Positions 24,601 to 35,759 of a stretch of DNA of 64,000 bases are shown one piece after another. The translations under genes and the position numbers were made by a program. Origin of the DNA: Xanthomonas chitinilytica (GTDB taxonomy: Bacteria > Pseudomonadota > Gammaproteobacteria > Xanthomonadales > Xanthomonadaceae); contig NZ_JAPCHY010000011.1 of assembly GCF_026107455.2 (NCBI RefSeq), positions 62,001 to 126,000 on the forward strand, written 5' to 3'. Every line of letters starts with the position of its first letter. The first letter of the stretch is position 1. The notes beneath the pieces were generated by a model. The model saw nothing but the letters and a program-made list of their open reading frames with translations, did not search any database and had not been told where the DNA came from.

Positions 24601-25164
24601 GCGGGTGTGGCGGATGCGGGTCTCGGTCTCCTTGCGCCGCTCCTTGTACTTGGAGATGCCGGCGGCCTCTTCCAGGTACACGCGCAGGTCTTCCGGCCGG
24701 GCCTCGATGATCTGGCTGATCATGCCCTGCTCGATGATCGAGTAGCTGCGCGGGCCCAGGCCGGTACCGAGGAACAGGTCGGTGATGTCGCGGCGGCGGC
24801 ACTTGGTGCCGTTGAGGTAATAGGCGCTGGTGCCGTCGCGGCTGACCAGGCGCTTGACCGAGATCTCGTTGAACGCGGCGTACTCGCCGGAGATGGTGTG
24901 GTCGGAATTGTCGAAGATCAGCTCGACCGTGGCCTGCGCCACCGGCTTGCGCGCCGACGAGCCGGAGAAGATCACGTCGGTCAGCGAATCGCCGCGCAGG
25001 CGGCTGGCCGAACTCTCGCCCATCACCCAGCGCACCGCATCGATGATGTTGGACTTGCCGCAGCCGTTGGGACCGACCACGCCGGTCATGTTGGTCGGCA
25101 GGTGCAGCGTGGTCGGATCGACGAAGGACTTGAAGCCGGCGAGCTTGATCGTGGAAAGACGCAT
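21661..25164 (-). CDS. smc: Chromosome segregation protein SMC
   Basis: 1167 residues from MRLSTIKLAGFKSF, chosen because the family begins there though the frame is open 31 codons further. Walker A is GPNGCGKSN near residue 32; long coiled coils flank a glycine-rich hinge around residues 510-650; the C-terminal signature LSGGEKAMTA and Walker B FCLLDEVDAPLDE close the ATPase head. SMC forms the ring-shaped condensin that compacts and separates chromosomes. No scpA or scpB is adjacent. Confidence 0.96.
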   Translation of the reverse strand: MRLSTIKLAGFKSFVDPTTLHLPTNMTGVVGPNGCGKSNIIDAVRWVMGESSASRLRGDSLTDVIFSGSSARKPVAQATVELIFDNSDHTISGEYAAFNEISVKRLVSRDGTSAYYLNGTKCRRRDITDLFLGTGLGPRSYSIIEQGMISQIIEARPEDLRVYLEEAAGISKYKERRKETETRIRHTRENLDRLNDLREEIGKQLEHLKRQARQAEQYQALQEERRVKDAEWKALEYRGLDGRLAGLREALSQEETRLQQFIAEQREAEARIETGRMRREEAAEALAKAQADVYQVGSTLARIEQQIQHQREMSQRLHRARDEARQALAELGQHISGDEARLAVLRESVEVAEPQLEQLQEDNEFRQEALREAEARLADWQQRWESHTRQTSEASRAGEVERTRVDYLDRQILEADRRREALAAERAGLDLEALAGAFEQLQLQHETQKTSLDGLNEQVEERRQAVAALQEQQRASQSELAEVRKQAQAARGRLSSLETLQQAALGQEQGAAVAWLKARGLDSAARVGERITVESGWENAVESALGQLIEGVLVESPETLVDALGELGEGRIALVSAEQDAAEFAPTSLAARVQGPTAIRRLLARLHGAETLAEARDLQRRLGEGDSVITRGGERLGEGWVRVTRSGAAKQGALLREREIVALRGQIETLVEREEELEQRLADFREQLLAAEQHREEAQRALYQAHRSVSELAGQLQSQQGKVEAAHARIDRIEGELAQLLETLDGSREQAREARSRLEDAVTSMGDLESTRQALESERRQLTEARDLARDAARNVRDSMHALALTLESQRTQIASLSQALERMGAQRSQLDSRLGELHSQLDEGDSPVQALEAEHQNALGERVRADRVLGEARTLLDSIDSELRSYEHTRHQRDEQALAQRERISQRKLDQQALVLSAEQLAAAVTKAGFVLEDVVNTLPEDARVGDWEQAVNQIDGRMRRLEPVNLAAIHEYGEASQRAEYLEAQNVDLNTALETLEEAIRKIDRETRGRFKDTFDRVNAGVQALYPRLFGGGHAYLELTGEDLLDTGVAIMARPPGKRVSSISLLSGGEKAMTAVALVFAIFQLNPAPFCLLDEVDAPLDEANVGRLANMVKEMSEKVQFLFVSHNKATMEAAHQLSGVTMREPGVSRLVSVDLEEAARLAGAA

Positions 25165-25347
25165 GAGGTCGGTGGTTTTCCGGGCGGTGGCGGTCGGGGG
25201 CCAGCGCCGATGTTGGGTATCCGGATCAGGTTTCGCCAGCAACCATTTGATATCCAATGGATTTCATCAAGGCTGAAAGCGACGCGAATGCCTGAGTATA
25301 GCGATACCGCCGCGCCCCCGGCAGGCGCCGTACGGCCCGGTCCGCAA

Positions 25348-25375
25348 AACAAAACGGGCACCTTGCGGTGCCCGT
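25348..25375 (-). terminator. Terminator of the rpsF-rpsR-rplI operon
   Basis: A 9-bp stem ACGGGCACC / GGTGCCCGT with a 4-nt loop (25354-25375), followed on the minus strand by TTTTGTTTTG. It begins 24 nt after the rplI stop codon. Confidence 0.88.
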
Positions 25376-25399
25376 CTCGTCACAACCGTGAAGCGGTGA

Positions 25400-25849
25400 T
25401 CAGGCTTCGGCTTCGATCACGACCTTGACGGTGGTTTCCACGTCGGCATGCAGGTGAACGATCACCTCGTACTCGCCCACGTTGCGGAAAGCACCTTCGC
25501 CCAGGATCACTTCGCTCTTTTCCAGCGGCAGGCCGATGGCGGTGAAGGCCTCGGCGATGTCGCGCGGACCGACCGAGCCGTACAGCTTGCCTTCGGTCGA
25601 AGCGTTGGCGGCGATGGTCACGCTGGCGCCTTCCAGCTTGGCCTTGCGGGCTTCGGCATCGTCGTGGATGGCCTTGGCCTTGGCTTCGTACTCGGCGCGC
25701 TTGGCTTCGAACTCGGCGATGTTGGCGGCGGTGGCCGGCACGGCCTTGCCGGTCGGGACCAGGAAGTTGCGGCCGTAGCCCGGCTTCACGTCGACCAGTT
25801 CGCCCAGACCACCGAGGTTGGTCACTTTCTGCAGAAGAATCAGCTTCAT
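25400..25849 (-). CDS. rplI: Large subunit ribosomal protein bL9
   Basis: 149 residues, the normal length. The N-terminal domain [20 protein letters not shown] with [10 protein letters not shown] is the bL9 rRNA-binding signature, followed by the long central helix ([19 protein letters not shown]) and the C-terminal domain. Third gene of the ribosomal operon, 155 nt after rpsR, a wider gap than usual that contains a hairpin. Confidence 0.97.
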   Translation of the reverse strand: MKLILLQKVTNLGGLGELVDVKPGYGRNFLVPTGKAVPATAANIAEFEAKRAEYEAKAKAIHDDAEARKAKLEGASVTIAANASTEGKLYGSVGPRDIAEAFTAIGLPLEKSEVILGEGAFRNVGEYEVIVHLHADVETTVKVVIEAEA

Positions 25850-25962
25850 GTAATTGCTCCGTTATTCGTTAGCGACGGCCAGCGGCCGCCGCAACGTTTG
25901 CTGTCCGAATAGGACGGGGAAAGACGCCAGGAAAGCCATCGGGAGGATGCCTTCCTGCAGAA

Positions 25963-25987
25963 AGCCCGCACATGGAAGGTGCGGGCT
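25963..25987 (-). promoter_or_regulatory. Hairpin between rpsR and rplI
   Basis: Perfect 9-bp stem AGCCCGCAC / GTGCGGGCT with a 7-nt loop, 17 nt after the rpsR stop. The minus strand continues TTTCTGC, too short a T run for a strong terminator. It may attenuate rplI or protect the rpsF-rpsR message. Confidence 0.5.
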
Positions 25988-26004
25988 GTCCCGGGGGACC
26001 CGGA

Positions 26005-26235
26005 TCAGACGTCGTGGTTGTCGGTGTACGGGATCAGGGCCAGGAAACGGGCGCGCTTGACCGCGGTGGCCAGCTGGCGCTGGTACTTGGACTTGGTGCC
26101 GGTGACGCGGCTCGGGACGATCTTGCCGTTCTCGGTCAGGTACTGGCGCAGGGTATTGAGATCCTTGTAGTCGATCTCCTTCACACCTTCGGCCGTGAAC
26201 TTGCAGAACTTGCGGCGACGGAAGAACTTGGACAT
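26005..26235 (-). CDS. rpsR: Small subunit ribosomal protein bS18
   Basis: 76 residues, normal length, with the conserved N-terminus [10 protein letters not shown] and core [18 protein letters not shown]. It pairs with bS6 on 16S rRNA. It lies 11 nt after rpsF. A single zinc-type Cys is present. Confidence 0.97.
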   Translation of the reverse strand: MSKFFRRRKFCKFTAEGVKEIDYKDLNTLRQYLTENGKIVPSRVTGTKSKYQRQLATAVKRARFLALIPYTDNHDV

Positions 26236-26246
26236 GGGTGTGCTCC

Positions 26247-26687
26247 TTAAGCGGCAGAGGCGGCGTTGTCGCCGTCGGCTTCGGTTTCGGCGGCCGGGGC
26301 GGCTTCGCCTTCTTCGTCGTCACGACGACGACGCTCGCCACGCTCGGGCTTGTCGCCCTTCTCGTCCTTGCTCTTCATGATCAGCGACTGCTCGGTGTCC
26401 GGGCCATCGCGCTTGATGACCAGGTTGCGCAGCACGGCATCGTTGAAGCGGAAGCTTTCCACCAGCTCGTTCAGCACGGCCTGGTCGGCTTCGATGTTCA
26501 GCAGCACGTAGTGGGCCTTGACCAGGTTCTGGATCGGGTAGGCCAGCTGACGGCGGCCCCAGTCTTCCAGGCGGTGGATCTTGCCGTTGCCGTTCTCGAC
26601 CAGCGCCTTGTAGCGCTCGATCATGGCCGGGACCTGCTCGCTCTGGTCCGGATGGACCAGGAACACGATTTCGTAATGACGACTCAT
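26247..26687 (-). CDS. rpsF: Small subunit ribosomal protein bS6
   Basis: 146 residues from [19 protein letters not shown]; the start at 26687 matches the family although the frame is open 30 codons upstream. bS6 signature motifs [14 protein letters not shown] and [12 protein letters not shown] are present. The tail beyond about residue 100 is an acidic/basic extension ([20 protein letters not shown]) ending in alanines, which can receive glutamates in other bacteria. First gene of the operon. Confidence 0.96.
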   Translation of the reverse strand: MSRHYEIVFLVHPDQSEQVPAMIERYKALVENGNGKIHRLEDWGRRQLAYPIQNLVKAHYVLLNIEADQAVLNELVESFRFNDAVLRNLVIKRDGPDTEQSLIMKSKDEKGDKPERGERRRRDDEEGEAAPAAETEADGDNAASAA

Positions 26688-26709
26688 GTTTTTTCTACCT
26701 TTCGGATGT

Positions 26710-26723
26710 GGCCCTCGCGGGCC
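26710..26723 (-). promoter_or_regulatory. Possible S6:S18 autoregulatory leader hairpin
   Basis: In the rpsF leader the RNA forms GGCCC-GCGA-GGGCC, a 5-bp stem with a GNRA loop, flanked by CCG trinucleotides (GUCCGG before, AUCCGAAAGG after). A leader hairpin with an exposed CCG that binds the S6:S18 complex is known in many bacteria. The match is by eye only. Confidence 0.3.
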
Positions 26724-26800
26724 GGACAGCCCCCCGGCAACCATGAAGGCCAGCCGGTGGAGCAAGGGAACCCGCACCGAACAGGCGCAGGAAGCCGGAA

Positions 26801-26829
26801 ATTATGGCAGTTCAGCCACTTGCCCGCAA
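26801..26829 (-). promoter_or_regulatory. Sigma-70 promoter of the rpsF operon
   Basis: On the minus strand TTGCGG (26824-26829) and CATAAT (26801-26806) are separated by exactly 17 nt. The predicted transcript has a leader of about 107 nt before rpsF. Confidence 0.65.
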
Positions 26830-26998
26830 GCAACCCCGGGGCGCGGCAGCCGCCGCGGGGCTGAAGGGTGGCCGGCTTGCGCGGCACTGCCGCTCACGGC
26901 GTGCCGCGTCGGGCCGGAGGAAGGACCTCCCCGGAGCCGGGGCCCATGGGTCCGCTCCGGCAAACCCATGGGAGCCCCGAGCCTGCCTCCGCAGGCTC
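26830..26998 (-). other. Hairpin-rich 3' region of the Fe-S carrier gene
   Basis: Downstream of the A-type carrier two inverted repeats occur: GAGCCTGC / GCAGGCTC with a 4-nt loop at 26979-26998, overlapping the stop codon, and GGGCCCATGGGT / ACCCATGGG(A)GCCC at 26939-26978 with a bulge. Neither has a T tract. Probably transcript-end structure; the rest of the 309-base gap is the rpsF promoter and leader. Confidence 0.4.
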
Positions 26999-27335
26999 AG
27001 GCCTTGTCGGCCTCGGTGGTGAAGCTCTCGCCGCACCCGCACTCGGCGGCGGCGTTCGGGTTCCTGAACGTGAACGTCTCGCTCAGCCCGTGCTTGCCGA
27101 AGTCGATCTCGGTGCCGTCCACCAGCGGCAGGCTGTCGGCATCGACGTAGATGCGCACGCCGTCCTGCTCGAACACGGTGTCGCCGTCCTTCTGTTCGCG
27201 CGCCAGGTCGGTCACATGCCCCCAGCCGGAACAACCGGTGCGGGTGATGCCGAAACGCAGACCCAGCGCGCCCGGGGTCTGTTCGACGAAGCGCTGCACG
27301 CGGGCGGCGGCGACTGGGGTGAGGTGGACAGCCAT
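26997..27335 (-). CDS. A-type iron-sulfur cluster carrier (IscA/ErpA family)
   Basis: 112 residues from [16 protein letters not shown]. The three cluster-binding cysteines are in RTGCSGWG and CGCGESF, the A-type pattern. Such proteins deliver Fe-S clusters to apo-enzymes. No isc or suf neighbours are present, and whether it works as IscA or ErpA cannot be told from sequence by eye. It is divergent from asnS with its own promoter. Confidence 0.88.
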   Translation of the reverse strand: MAVHLTPVAAARVQRFVEQTPGALGLRFGITRTGCSGWGHVTDLAREQKDGDTVFEQDGVRIYVDADSLPLVDGTEIDFGKHGLSETFTFRNPNAAAECGCGESFTTEADKA

Positions 27336-27364
27336 GGCAGGGGGAACTCCAGCGGATTGCGGCA

Positions 27365-27370
27365 ATTATA
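27365..27370 (-). promoter_or_regulatory. -10 box of the Fe-S carrier gene
   Basis: A perfect TATAAT on the minus strand, 29 nt before the ATG. No convincing -35 lies 16-18 nt upstream, so it may rely on an activator or on the -10 alone. Confidence 0.5.
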
Positions 27371-27493
27371 GGGAGGGAAAGGTGTCGACGGTTGCCGCTG
27401 CCGGCGGCGCGAGAAATGCCTCGCAAGCGCGCTGCCGCAACCGTTAGACTTCCGTGTCCAAGAGATCGAGTCGATCGGCAGAGGATTCAAGTC

Positions 27494-28894
<1,401 letters not shown>

Positions 28895-28919
28895 CCCAAA
28901 CCATGGAGGCGCTACCCGC

Positions 28920-29225
28920 ATGTCCCTGTTCTTCGCGCTGTGCTTCGTGGGCGTCGCGATTGCCGGGTTCAGCGCCTTCGTCATCTTCTGGCCGTTGACC
29001 CTGGTCCACATCCGCGACCGCCACCCGGCGCTGGCCGAGCGCTTCGGCGCCGGCGCCTTCCTGCGCCCGGACGCATTGCGCTGGCTGCTGATGCGCGATT
29101 ACCGCCAACACCCCGACCGTTCGCTGTCGGGGCTGGCGACACCGGCCTGGGTGTCGCTGCTGACCCTGCTGGCCGGACTGGGCATGGCCGCCCTGCTCTG
29201 GCTGCTCTCCCTGGTACAGACATGA
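28920..29225 (+). CDS. Small membrane protein, unknown
   Basis: 101 residues with two membrane helices, about 3-27 (FFALCFVGVAIAGFSAFVIF) and 77-98 (WVSLLTLLAGLGMAALLWLL), joined by a basic cytoplasmic-looking loop (HIRDRHPALAERFGAGAFLR). It starts 25 nt after asnS and its stop overlaps the next start by 4 nt (ATGA). Function unknown. Confidence 0.7.
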   Translation: MSLFFALCFVGVAIAGFSAFVIFWPLTLVHIRDRHPALAERFGAGAFLRPDALRWLLMRDYRQHPDRSLSGLATPAWVSLLTLLAGLGMAALLWLLSLVQT

Positions 29226-29536
29226 ACGACGATTCCTCCCACCGCGACCAGTGGTGGCTCGCCAGCCTCGGCAACACCCTGATCTGGGCACGGCTGCGGG
29301 TACGCCCGGCCGGCACCGCCGAGGTGCTCGACAGCGACGGCAACACCCTGAGCTACGACAGCGAGGACACCGCCCGCGCGCAGCTGTTCGACGCCGAGTT
29401 CGTCGCCTTCGACGGCCTGGACGAGGAAGACGCATTGGTGCGTGGCTTCTCCCTGCATGAAGTGCAGCCGCCGCAGGCGGGCAACGACGACGAGCTGCGC
29501 GGGCGCATGGTGCAGAGCCTCGGCGGGCGCGCCTGA
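29222..29536 (+). CDS. Small acidic cytoplasmic protein, unknown
   Basis: 104 residues starting MNDDSSHRDQWWLASLGNTL, with a mixed beta pattern (AEVLDSDGNTLSYDSEDTAR; FVAFDGLDEEDALVRGF). No signal, no membrane segment, acidic. Translationally coupled to the preceding membrane protein gene and 6 nt before the PaiB-like gene, so likely co-expressed with both. No family recognised. Confidence 0.65.
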   Translation: MNDDSSHRDQWWLASLGNTLIWARLRVRPAGTAEVLDSDGNTLSYDSEDTARAQLFDAEFVAFDGLDEEDALVRGFSLHEVQPPQAGNDDELRGRMVQSLGGRA

Positions 29537-29542
29537 GGTCCC

Positions 29543-30181
29543 GTGTTCACCCCGGCCGCCTTTGCCGAGACCGAGCTGGAGTGGCTGGACCGGCTGTTCG
29601 TCCACGATCCGTTCGCCACCCTGCTCACCACCGGCGCCGACGGTCTGCCCTGCCCGAGCCTGCTGCCGGTGTTGTACCGGCGCGATGCAGACGGGATCCT
29701 GATTGAAGGCCACTGGGCCAGGCCCAATCCGCAGGCCGGCCACGCCGGGCCGGCACGACTGCTGGTACACGGGCCGCACGCCTACGTTTCTCCTTCCTGG
29801 TATCCGGACAAGGAAAGTGCCTCGCGCGTTCCCACCTGGAACTACGCCGCCGCGCAACTGGAGGGGCGGCTCGAGCCGTTCACCGACAACGCATCGCTGG
29901 CCGGGCTGATGCAGCGCATGAGCGCCCGCTTCGAAGCCGGTGCCGGCAGCGACTGGACGTTCGACCCGACGCATCCACCGCATGCGGCCCTGCTGCGCGG
30001 CATCGTCGGTTTCCGCTTCCGGCCGGACGCCGTGCAGATCAAGCTCAAGCTCAGCCAGAACCATCCCGACGCCAACCAGCATGCCGTGATCGCCGCGCTC
30101 GCCGGAGCAGCCGGCGACGACGCGCGCCAGCTCGCGCAATGGATGCGACGGCGGCGCGGCGAGGATGCAGCGGCCGGCTGA
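29543..30181 (+). CDS. PaiB-like FMN-binding negative regulator
   Basis: 212 residues with a GTG start. Family features of the PaiB/FMN_bind_2 group: MFTPAAFAE at the start, FATLLTTGADGLPCPSLLPV, the ARPNPQ motif, YVSPSWYPDK and VPTWNYAAAQLEG. PaiB of Bacillus is a regulator of sporulation and protease genes; in Gram-negatives the family is described as FMN-binding split-barrel proteins with unclear roles. Last of the four-gene asnS-linked run. Confidence 0.88.
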   Translation: MFTPAAFAETELEWLDRLFVHDPFATLLTTGADGLPCPSLLPVLYRRDADGILIEGHWARPNPQAGHAGPARLLVHGPHAYVSPSWYPDKESASRVPTWNYAAAQLEGRLEPFTDNASLAGLMQRMSARFEAGAGSDWTFDPTHPPHAALLRGIVGFRFRPDAVQIKLKLSQNHPDANQHAVIAALAGAAGDDARQLAQWMRRRRGEDAAAG

Positions 30182-30260
30182 ACCCGAAATCCCGGCCGGT
30201 GGCGGCAATGCCCTCCATCCTGCAGGAAACCCCTCCCCTCCGACTTTTCCGGAAAACCGC

Positions 30261-30923
30261 ATGATCAGCATCAAGCAGCTACTGAAGAACAACAGCGAAT
30301 GGGCCAGCAAGGTCCATGCGGAGGACCCCAGCTTCTTCGATCGCCTGTCGCGCCAGCAGAGCCCGGAGTACCTGTGGATCGGCTGCTCCGATTCGCGCGT
30401 GCCGGCCAACCAGATCATCGGCCTGCCCCCGGGCGAGGTGTTCGTCCACCGCAACATCGCCAACGTGGTGGTGCACACCGACCTGAACTGCCTGAGCACC
30501 ATCCAGTTCGCGGTGGAACTGCTCAAGGTCAAGCACATCCTGATCGTCGGCCACTACGGCTGCAGCGGCGTGCACGCCAGCCTCACCCACCGCCGCGTCG
30601 GCCTGGCCGACAACTGGCTGCGGCACGTCGGCGACGTCGCGCAGAAGCATGCCGAGTTGCTGGCGCGCATCGAGGATCCCGAACTGCGCCACGCCCGCCT
30701 GTGCGAGCTGAACGTGATCGAGCAGGTGATGAACGCCTGCCACACCACCATCGTCCAGGACGCCTGGGCGCGCGGCCAGAAACTGACCGTGCATGGCTGG
30801 GTCTACAGCCTGCGCGACGGCCTGGTGCGCGAGATGGGTATCGACGTCGCCGCCGCCGAGGATCTGCTGCCCGCCTACGAGAAGGCACTGGCCAGCGTGC
30901 CCAAGCAGGGCAAGCGCGACTGA
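30261..30923 (+). CDS. can: Beta-class carbonic anhydrase
   Basis: 220 residues, E. coli Can-like. Zinc ligands Cys42 and Asp44 in [11 protein letters not shown], His98 and Cys101 in VGHYGCSGV; Arg46 completes the Asp/Arg dyad. It interconverts CO2 and bicarbonate in the cytoplasm to feed carboxylation reactions. It precedes the kynurenine operon by 32 nt on the same strand, so may be read with it. Confidence 0.94.
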   Translation: MISIKQLLKNNSEWASKVHAEDPSFFDRLSRQQSPEYLWIGCSDSRVPANQIIGLPPGEVFVHRNIANVVVHTDLNCLSTIQFAVELLKVKHILIVGHYGCSGVHASLTHRRVGLADNWLRHVGDVAQKHAELLARIEDPELRHARLCELNVIEQVMNACHTTIVQDAWARGQKLTVHGWVYSLRDGLVREMGIDVAAAEDLLPAYEKALASVPKQGKRD

Positions 30924-30955
30924 CGCCCCCGCCACCTCCAGCACCGGATACGCCC

Positions 30956-31483
30956 ATGCTCGCCAACCCCATCAACCTGCAGGCCTGGATCGATGAACAC
31001 CGGCACCTGCTCAAGCCGCCGGTCGGCAACAAGATGATCGACAACGGCGACTTCATCGTGATGGTGGTGGGCGGGCCGAACTCGCGCACCGACTACCACT
31101 ACGACGAGGGCCCGGAGTGGTTCTACCAGCTCGAAGGCGAGATGGTGCTCAAGGTGCAGGAGGAGGACGGGACGGTACGCGACATCCCGATCCGCGCCGG
31201 CGAGATCTTCCTGCTGCCGCCGCGGGTACCGCACTCGCCGCGGCGCCCGCCCGGCGGCGTCGGCCTGGTGGTCGAGCGCAAGCGCCTGCCGCACGAGCGC
31301 GACGGCGTGATCTGGCACTGCGAGCGCTGCAACCACAAGCTGCACGAGGAGTTCTTCCACCTGGAGAACATCGAGACCGACCTGCCCCGGGTGTTCGCGC
31401 GCTACCACGCCAGCCCGGAACTGCGCACCTGCACGCGCTGCGGCCACCTGGATCCGCTGCCGCAGCCGGCGACGAACGGCTGA
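30956..31483 (+). CDS. nbaC: 3-Hydroxyanthranilate 3,4-dioxygenase
   Basis: 175 residues, a cupin. Iron ligands are His48, Glu54 and His93. A second, rubredoxin-like metal site is given by Cys122, Cys125, Cys159 and Cys162 (HCERC, CTRC), as in bacterial enzymes. It opens the ring of 3-hydroxyanthranilate to aminocarboxymuconate semialdehyde, which cyclises to quinolinate. First gene of a three-gene operon in which the order is the reverse of the pathway. Confidence 0.95.
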   Translation: MLANPINLQAWIDEHRHLLKPPVGNKMIDNGDFIVMVVGGPNSRTDYHYDEGPEWFYQLEGEMVLKVQEEDGTVRDIPIRAGEIFLLPPRVPHSPRRPPGGVGLVVERKRLPHERDGVIWHCERCNHKLHEEFFHLENIETDLPRVFARYHASPELRTCTRCGHLDPLPQPATNG

Positions 31484-31560
31484 ACCACGGCATTGCGGCG
31501 GCGGCCGCAACCTGCGGGCGGCGGGTAAACTGCCGGTTGGTTCCGACACGCACTCCGCCG

Positions 31561-32835
<1,275 letters not shown>

Positions 32836-32854
32836 ACCGATACGGACCACTGAC

Positions 32855-34225
32855 TTGATCGCCGAACCCTCGCGCTCCCTCACCCTGATCGGCGCCGGGC
32901 TGGCCGGTTCGTTGCTGGCCATCCTGCTGTCGCGCCAGGGCTGGCGCATCACCGTGTACGAGCGCCGCGGCGATCCGCGCATCTCCGACTACGAGTCCGG
33001 CCGTTCCATCAACCTGGCCCTGGCCGAACGCGGCCGCAACGCCCTGCGCCAGGCCGGCGTGGAAGAGGCGGTGATGGCCAAGGCGGTGATGATGCGCGGG
33101 CGCATGGTGCATCCGCGCGAAGGCGGCGAACAGCTGCAGCGCTACGGCCGCGACGACAGCGAAGTGATCTGGTCGGTGCACCGCCGCGACCTCAACATCA
33201 CCCTGCTGCAGCTGGCCGAGGAGGCCGGCGCGCGGATCCACTTCCACCGTCGCCTGCACACGGTGGACTTCGATGCCGGCTATGCGCGCTTCATCGACGA
33301 CCGCAACGACCATCCGCACGACATCCACTTCTCCACGCCGTTGATCGGCGCCGACGGCGCCGGCTCGGCGCTGCGCGCGGCGATGAACCGCAAGTCGCCG
33401 CTGGGCGAGGACACCGAGTTCCTGGACCACTCCTACAAGGAGCTGGAAATCCCGCCGGCCGCCGACGGCGGTTTCCGCATCGAGCCCAACGCCCTGCACA
33501 TCTGGCCGCGCGGCCGCTACATGTGCATCGCCCTGCCCAACGACGAAGGCACCTTCACCGTCACCGTGTTCCTGCCCAACGAGGGCGACCCGGCCTTCGC
33601 CACCGTCCGCAGCGGCGCCGAGGCCGAGGCGCTGTTCGCCCGCGATTTTCCCGATGCGCTGCCGCTGATCCCGAACCTGCGCCGCGACTGGGAACAGCAT
33701 CCGCCGGGACTGTTGGGCACCCTGTACCTGGACCGCTGGCACCTGCAGGGCCGCGCGGTGCTGCTGGGCGACGCCGCGCATGCGATGGTGCCGTTCCACG
33801 GCCAGGGCATGAACTGCGCGTTCGAGGACTGCGTGGCGCTGGCCGACAAGCTGCTCCACTGCGATTCGGCCGCCGCGGCCTTCGCCGCGTTCGAGGCCGA
33901 GCGCAAGCCCAATGCCGCGGCGATCCAGCGGATGGCGCTGGAGAACTACCTGGAGATGCGCGACCACGTCGCCGACCCGGCGTTCCTGCTGCAACGCGAA
34001 CTGGAACAGGCGCTGCAGGCGCGCTGGCCGACCCGCTTCGTACCGCACTACACCATGGTCACCTTCCTGCACACCCCGTACGCCGTCGCGCTGGAGCGCA
34101 CCGGGATCCAGCGCCGGATCCTGGCCGACGCCACCGCCGGCCACGACAGCCTGGAGCACATCGACTGGGCGGCGCTGGAGCGCATCGTGCACGAACGATT
34201 GCCGGTGCTGGAGGGCGCGCACTGA
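32855..34225 (+). CDS. kmo: Kynurenine 3-monooxygenase
   Basis: 456 residues with a TTG start (32855). FAD-binding GxGxxG is LIGAGLAGS (Gly13, 15, 18), the second motif is LIGADGAGS, and GDAAHAMVPFHGQGMNCAFE binds the flavin ribityl chain. No early in-frame ATG exists and the FAD motif is at the proper distance, which supports TTG. A C-terminal hydrophobic stretch is modest. It hydroxylates kynurenine with NADPH and O2. With the two genes before it, it leads to quinolinate and NAD synthesis; tryptophan dioxygenase and formamidase are not in the window. Confidence 0.94.
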   Translation: MIAEPSRSLTLIGAGLAGSLLAILLSRQGWRITVYERRGDPRISDYESGRSINLALAERGRNALRQAGVEEAVMAKAVMMRGRMVHPREGGEQLQRYGRDDSEVIWSVHRRDLNITLLQLAEEAGARIHFHRRLHTVDFDAGYARFIDDRNDHPHDIHFSTPLIGADGAGSALRAAMNRKSPLGEDTEFLDHSYKELEIPPAADGGFRIEPNALHIWPRGRYMCIALPNDEGTFTVTVFLPNEGDPAFATVRSGAEAEALFARDFPDALPLIPNLRRDWEQHPPGLLGTLYLDRWHLQGRAVLLGDAAHAMVPFHGQGMNCAFEDCVALADKLLHCDSAAAAFAAFEAERKPNAAAIQRMALENYLEMRDHVADPAFLLQRELEQALQARWPTRFVPHYTMVTFLHTPYAVALERTGIQRRILADATAGHDSLEHIDWAALERIVHERLPVLEGAH

Positions 34226-34319
34226 TGTCCGCGCGCCGTGCCTCCCTGGATGTTCCGGCCGCCCCGGAACGATGCCGTCGCCACGGCCGACGGATGACCC
34301 GCCGACGGTAGAGCCGCCC

Positions 34320-35759
34320 ATGCCCGAAACCTTCCTCTTCTACGATCTCGAAACCTTCGGCCAGGACCCGCGCCGTACCCGCATCGCCCAGTTCGCGGCG
34401 GTGCGCACCGATGCCGGACTGCAGGTGGTCGACGAGCCGGTGAGCTTCTTCGTCAAGCCGGCCGACGACCTGCTGCCCTCGCCCGTCGCCAGCCTGATCA
34501 CCGGCATCGCCCCGCAACGCGCGCTGGCCGAAGGGGTGAGCGAGGCCGAGGCGTTCGCCCGCATCAACGAGCTGATGTCGCACCCGCAGACCTGCACGCT
34601 GGGCTACAACACCCTGCGCTTCGACGACGAGTTCGTCCGCTACGGCCTGTTCCGCAACTTCTTCGATCCCTACGAGCGCGAGTGGCGCGGCGGCAACTCG
34701 CGCTGGGACCTGCTGGACATGCTGCGGCTGGCGCGCGCGCTGCGCCCGGAGGGCATCGAATGGCCGCTGCGCGAGGACGGCGCCACCTCGTTCAAGCTCG
34801 AACACCTGGCGCTGGCCAACGGCGTGCGCGAGGGCGACGCCCACGAGGCGCTGTCCGACGTGTACGCCACCCTCGGCATGGCGCGCAGGTTCCGGCAGGC
34901 GCAGCCGCGCCTGTGGGACTACGCGCTGAAACTGCGCGACAAGCGCTTCGTCGGCGGCCTGCTCGACGTGGTGGCGATGGAACCGGTGCTGCACGTCTCG
35001 ATGCGCTACCCGGCCAGCCGCCTGTGCGCGGCGCCGGTGCTGCCGCTGGCCCGCCACCCGCACATCAACAACCGGGTGATCGTGTTCGACCTGGAAGGCG
35101 ACCCGCAGGCGCTGCTGGAACTGTCGCCGGAAGAGATCGCCGCGCGCCTGTATACCCGCGCCGCCGACCTGCCCGAAGGCCAGCAGCGGGTGCCGCTGAA
35201 GGAAGTGCATCTGAACAAGGTGCCGGCGCTGGTGGCCTGGAACCACCTGCGTGCGGCCGATTTCGAGCGCCTGGCCATCGACCCGGCCGCCGTCCTGGAC
35301 AAGGCCGCGCAGCTGCGCGCGATCGGCCCGGAACTGGCGGAGAAGGCGCGCCGGGTATTCGCCGGGCAACGCCCCGCCGGCCCGGTCGATGTCGACGCCT
35401 CGCTGTACGACGGCTTCCTGGCCGACGGCGACAAGGCGCTGATGCCGAAGGTGCGCACCGTCCCGCCGCAGGCGCTGGCCGAACTGGAAGGCCGCTTCCG
35501 CGACCCGCGCCTGCCCGAGCTGCTGTTCCGCTACCGCGCCCGCAACCATCCGCAGACCCTGGATGCCGGCGACCGCGCCCGCTGGGACGACTATCGCCGC
35601 CAGCGCCTGCTCGGCGACGATGCGCTCGGCGAACAGAACCTGGCCCAGTACTTCGTGCAGATCGACGAACTGCGCGCCACCCACACCGATGACGCCCCGA
35701 AACTGGCGCTGCTGGACCAGCTCGCCGACTGGGGCCACGACCTGCAGCAATCGCTATGA
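34320..35759 (+). CDS. sbcB: Exonuclease I
   Basis: 479 residues (E. coli 475). A DEDDh 3'-5' exonuclease: Asp9 and Glu11 in FYDLETFG, Asp102/103 in TLRFDDEF, His175 and Asp180 in HEALSDVYA. The C-terminal SH3-like and helical domains follow (WDYALKLRDKRFVGGLL). It degrades single-stranded DNA in repair and recombination. Its stop overlaps the next start by 4 nt (ATGA). Confidence 0.95.
   Translation: MPETFLFYDLETFGQDPRRTRIAQFAAVRTDAGLQVVDEPVSFFVKPADDLLPSPVASLITGIAPQRALAEGVSEAEAFARINELMSHPQTCTLGYNTLRFDDEFVRYGLFRNFFDPYEREWRGGNSRWDLLDMLRLARALRPEGIEWPLREDGATSFKLEHLALANGVREGDAHEALSDVYATLGMARRFRQAQPRLWDYALKLRDKRFVGGLLDVVAMEPVLHVSMRYPASRLCAAPVLPLARHPHINNRVIVFDLEGDPQALLELSPEEIAARLYTRAADLPEGQQRVPLKEVHLNKVPALVAWNHLRAADFERLAIDPAAVLDKAAQLRAIGPELAEKARRVFAGQRPAGPVDVDASLYDGFLADGDKALMPKVRTVPPQALAELEGRFRDPRLPELLFRYRARNHPQTLDAGDRARWDDYRRQRLLGDDALGEQNLAQYFVQIDELRATHTDDAPKLALLDQLADWGHDLQQSL

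Noticed and set aside
21658-25428. A 1256-codon plus-strand open frame opposite smc
   Set aside because: Same codon-bias artefact; smc on the minus strand has all ATPase motifs.
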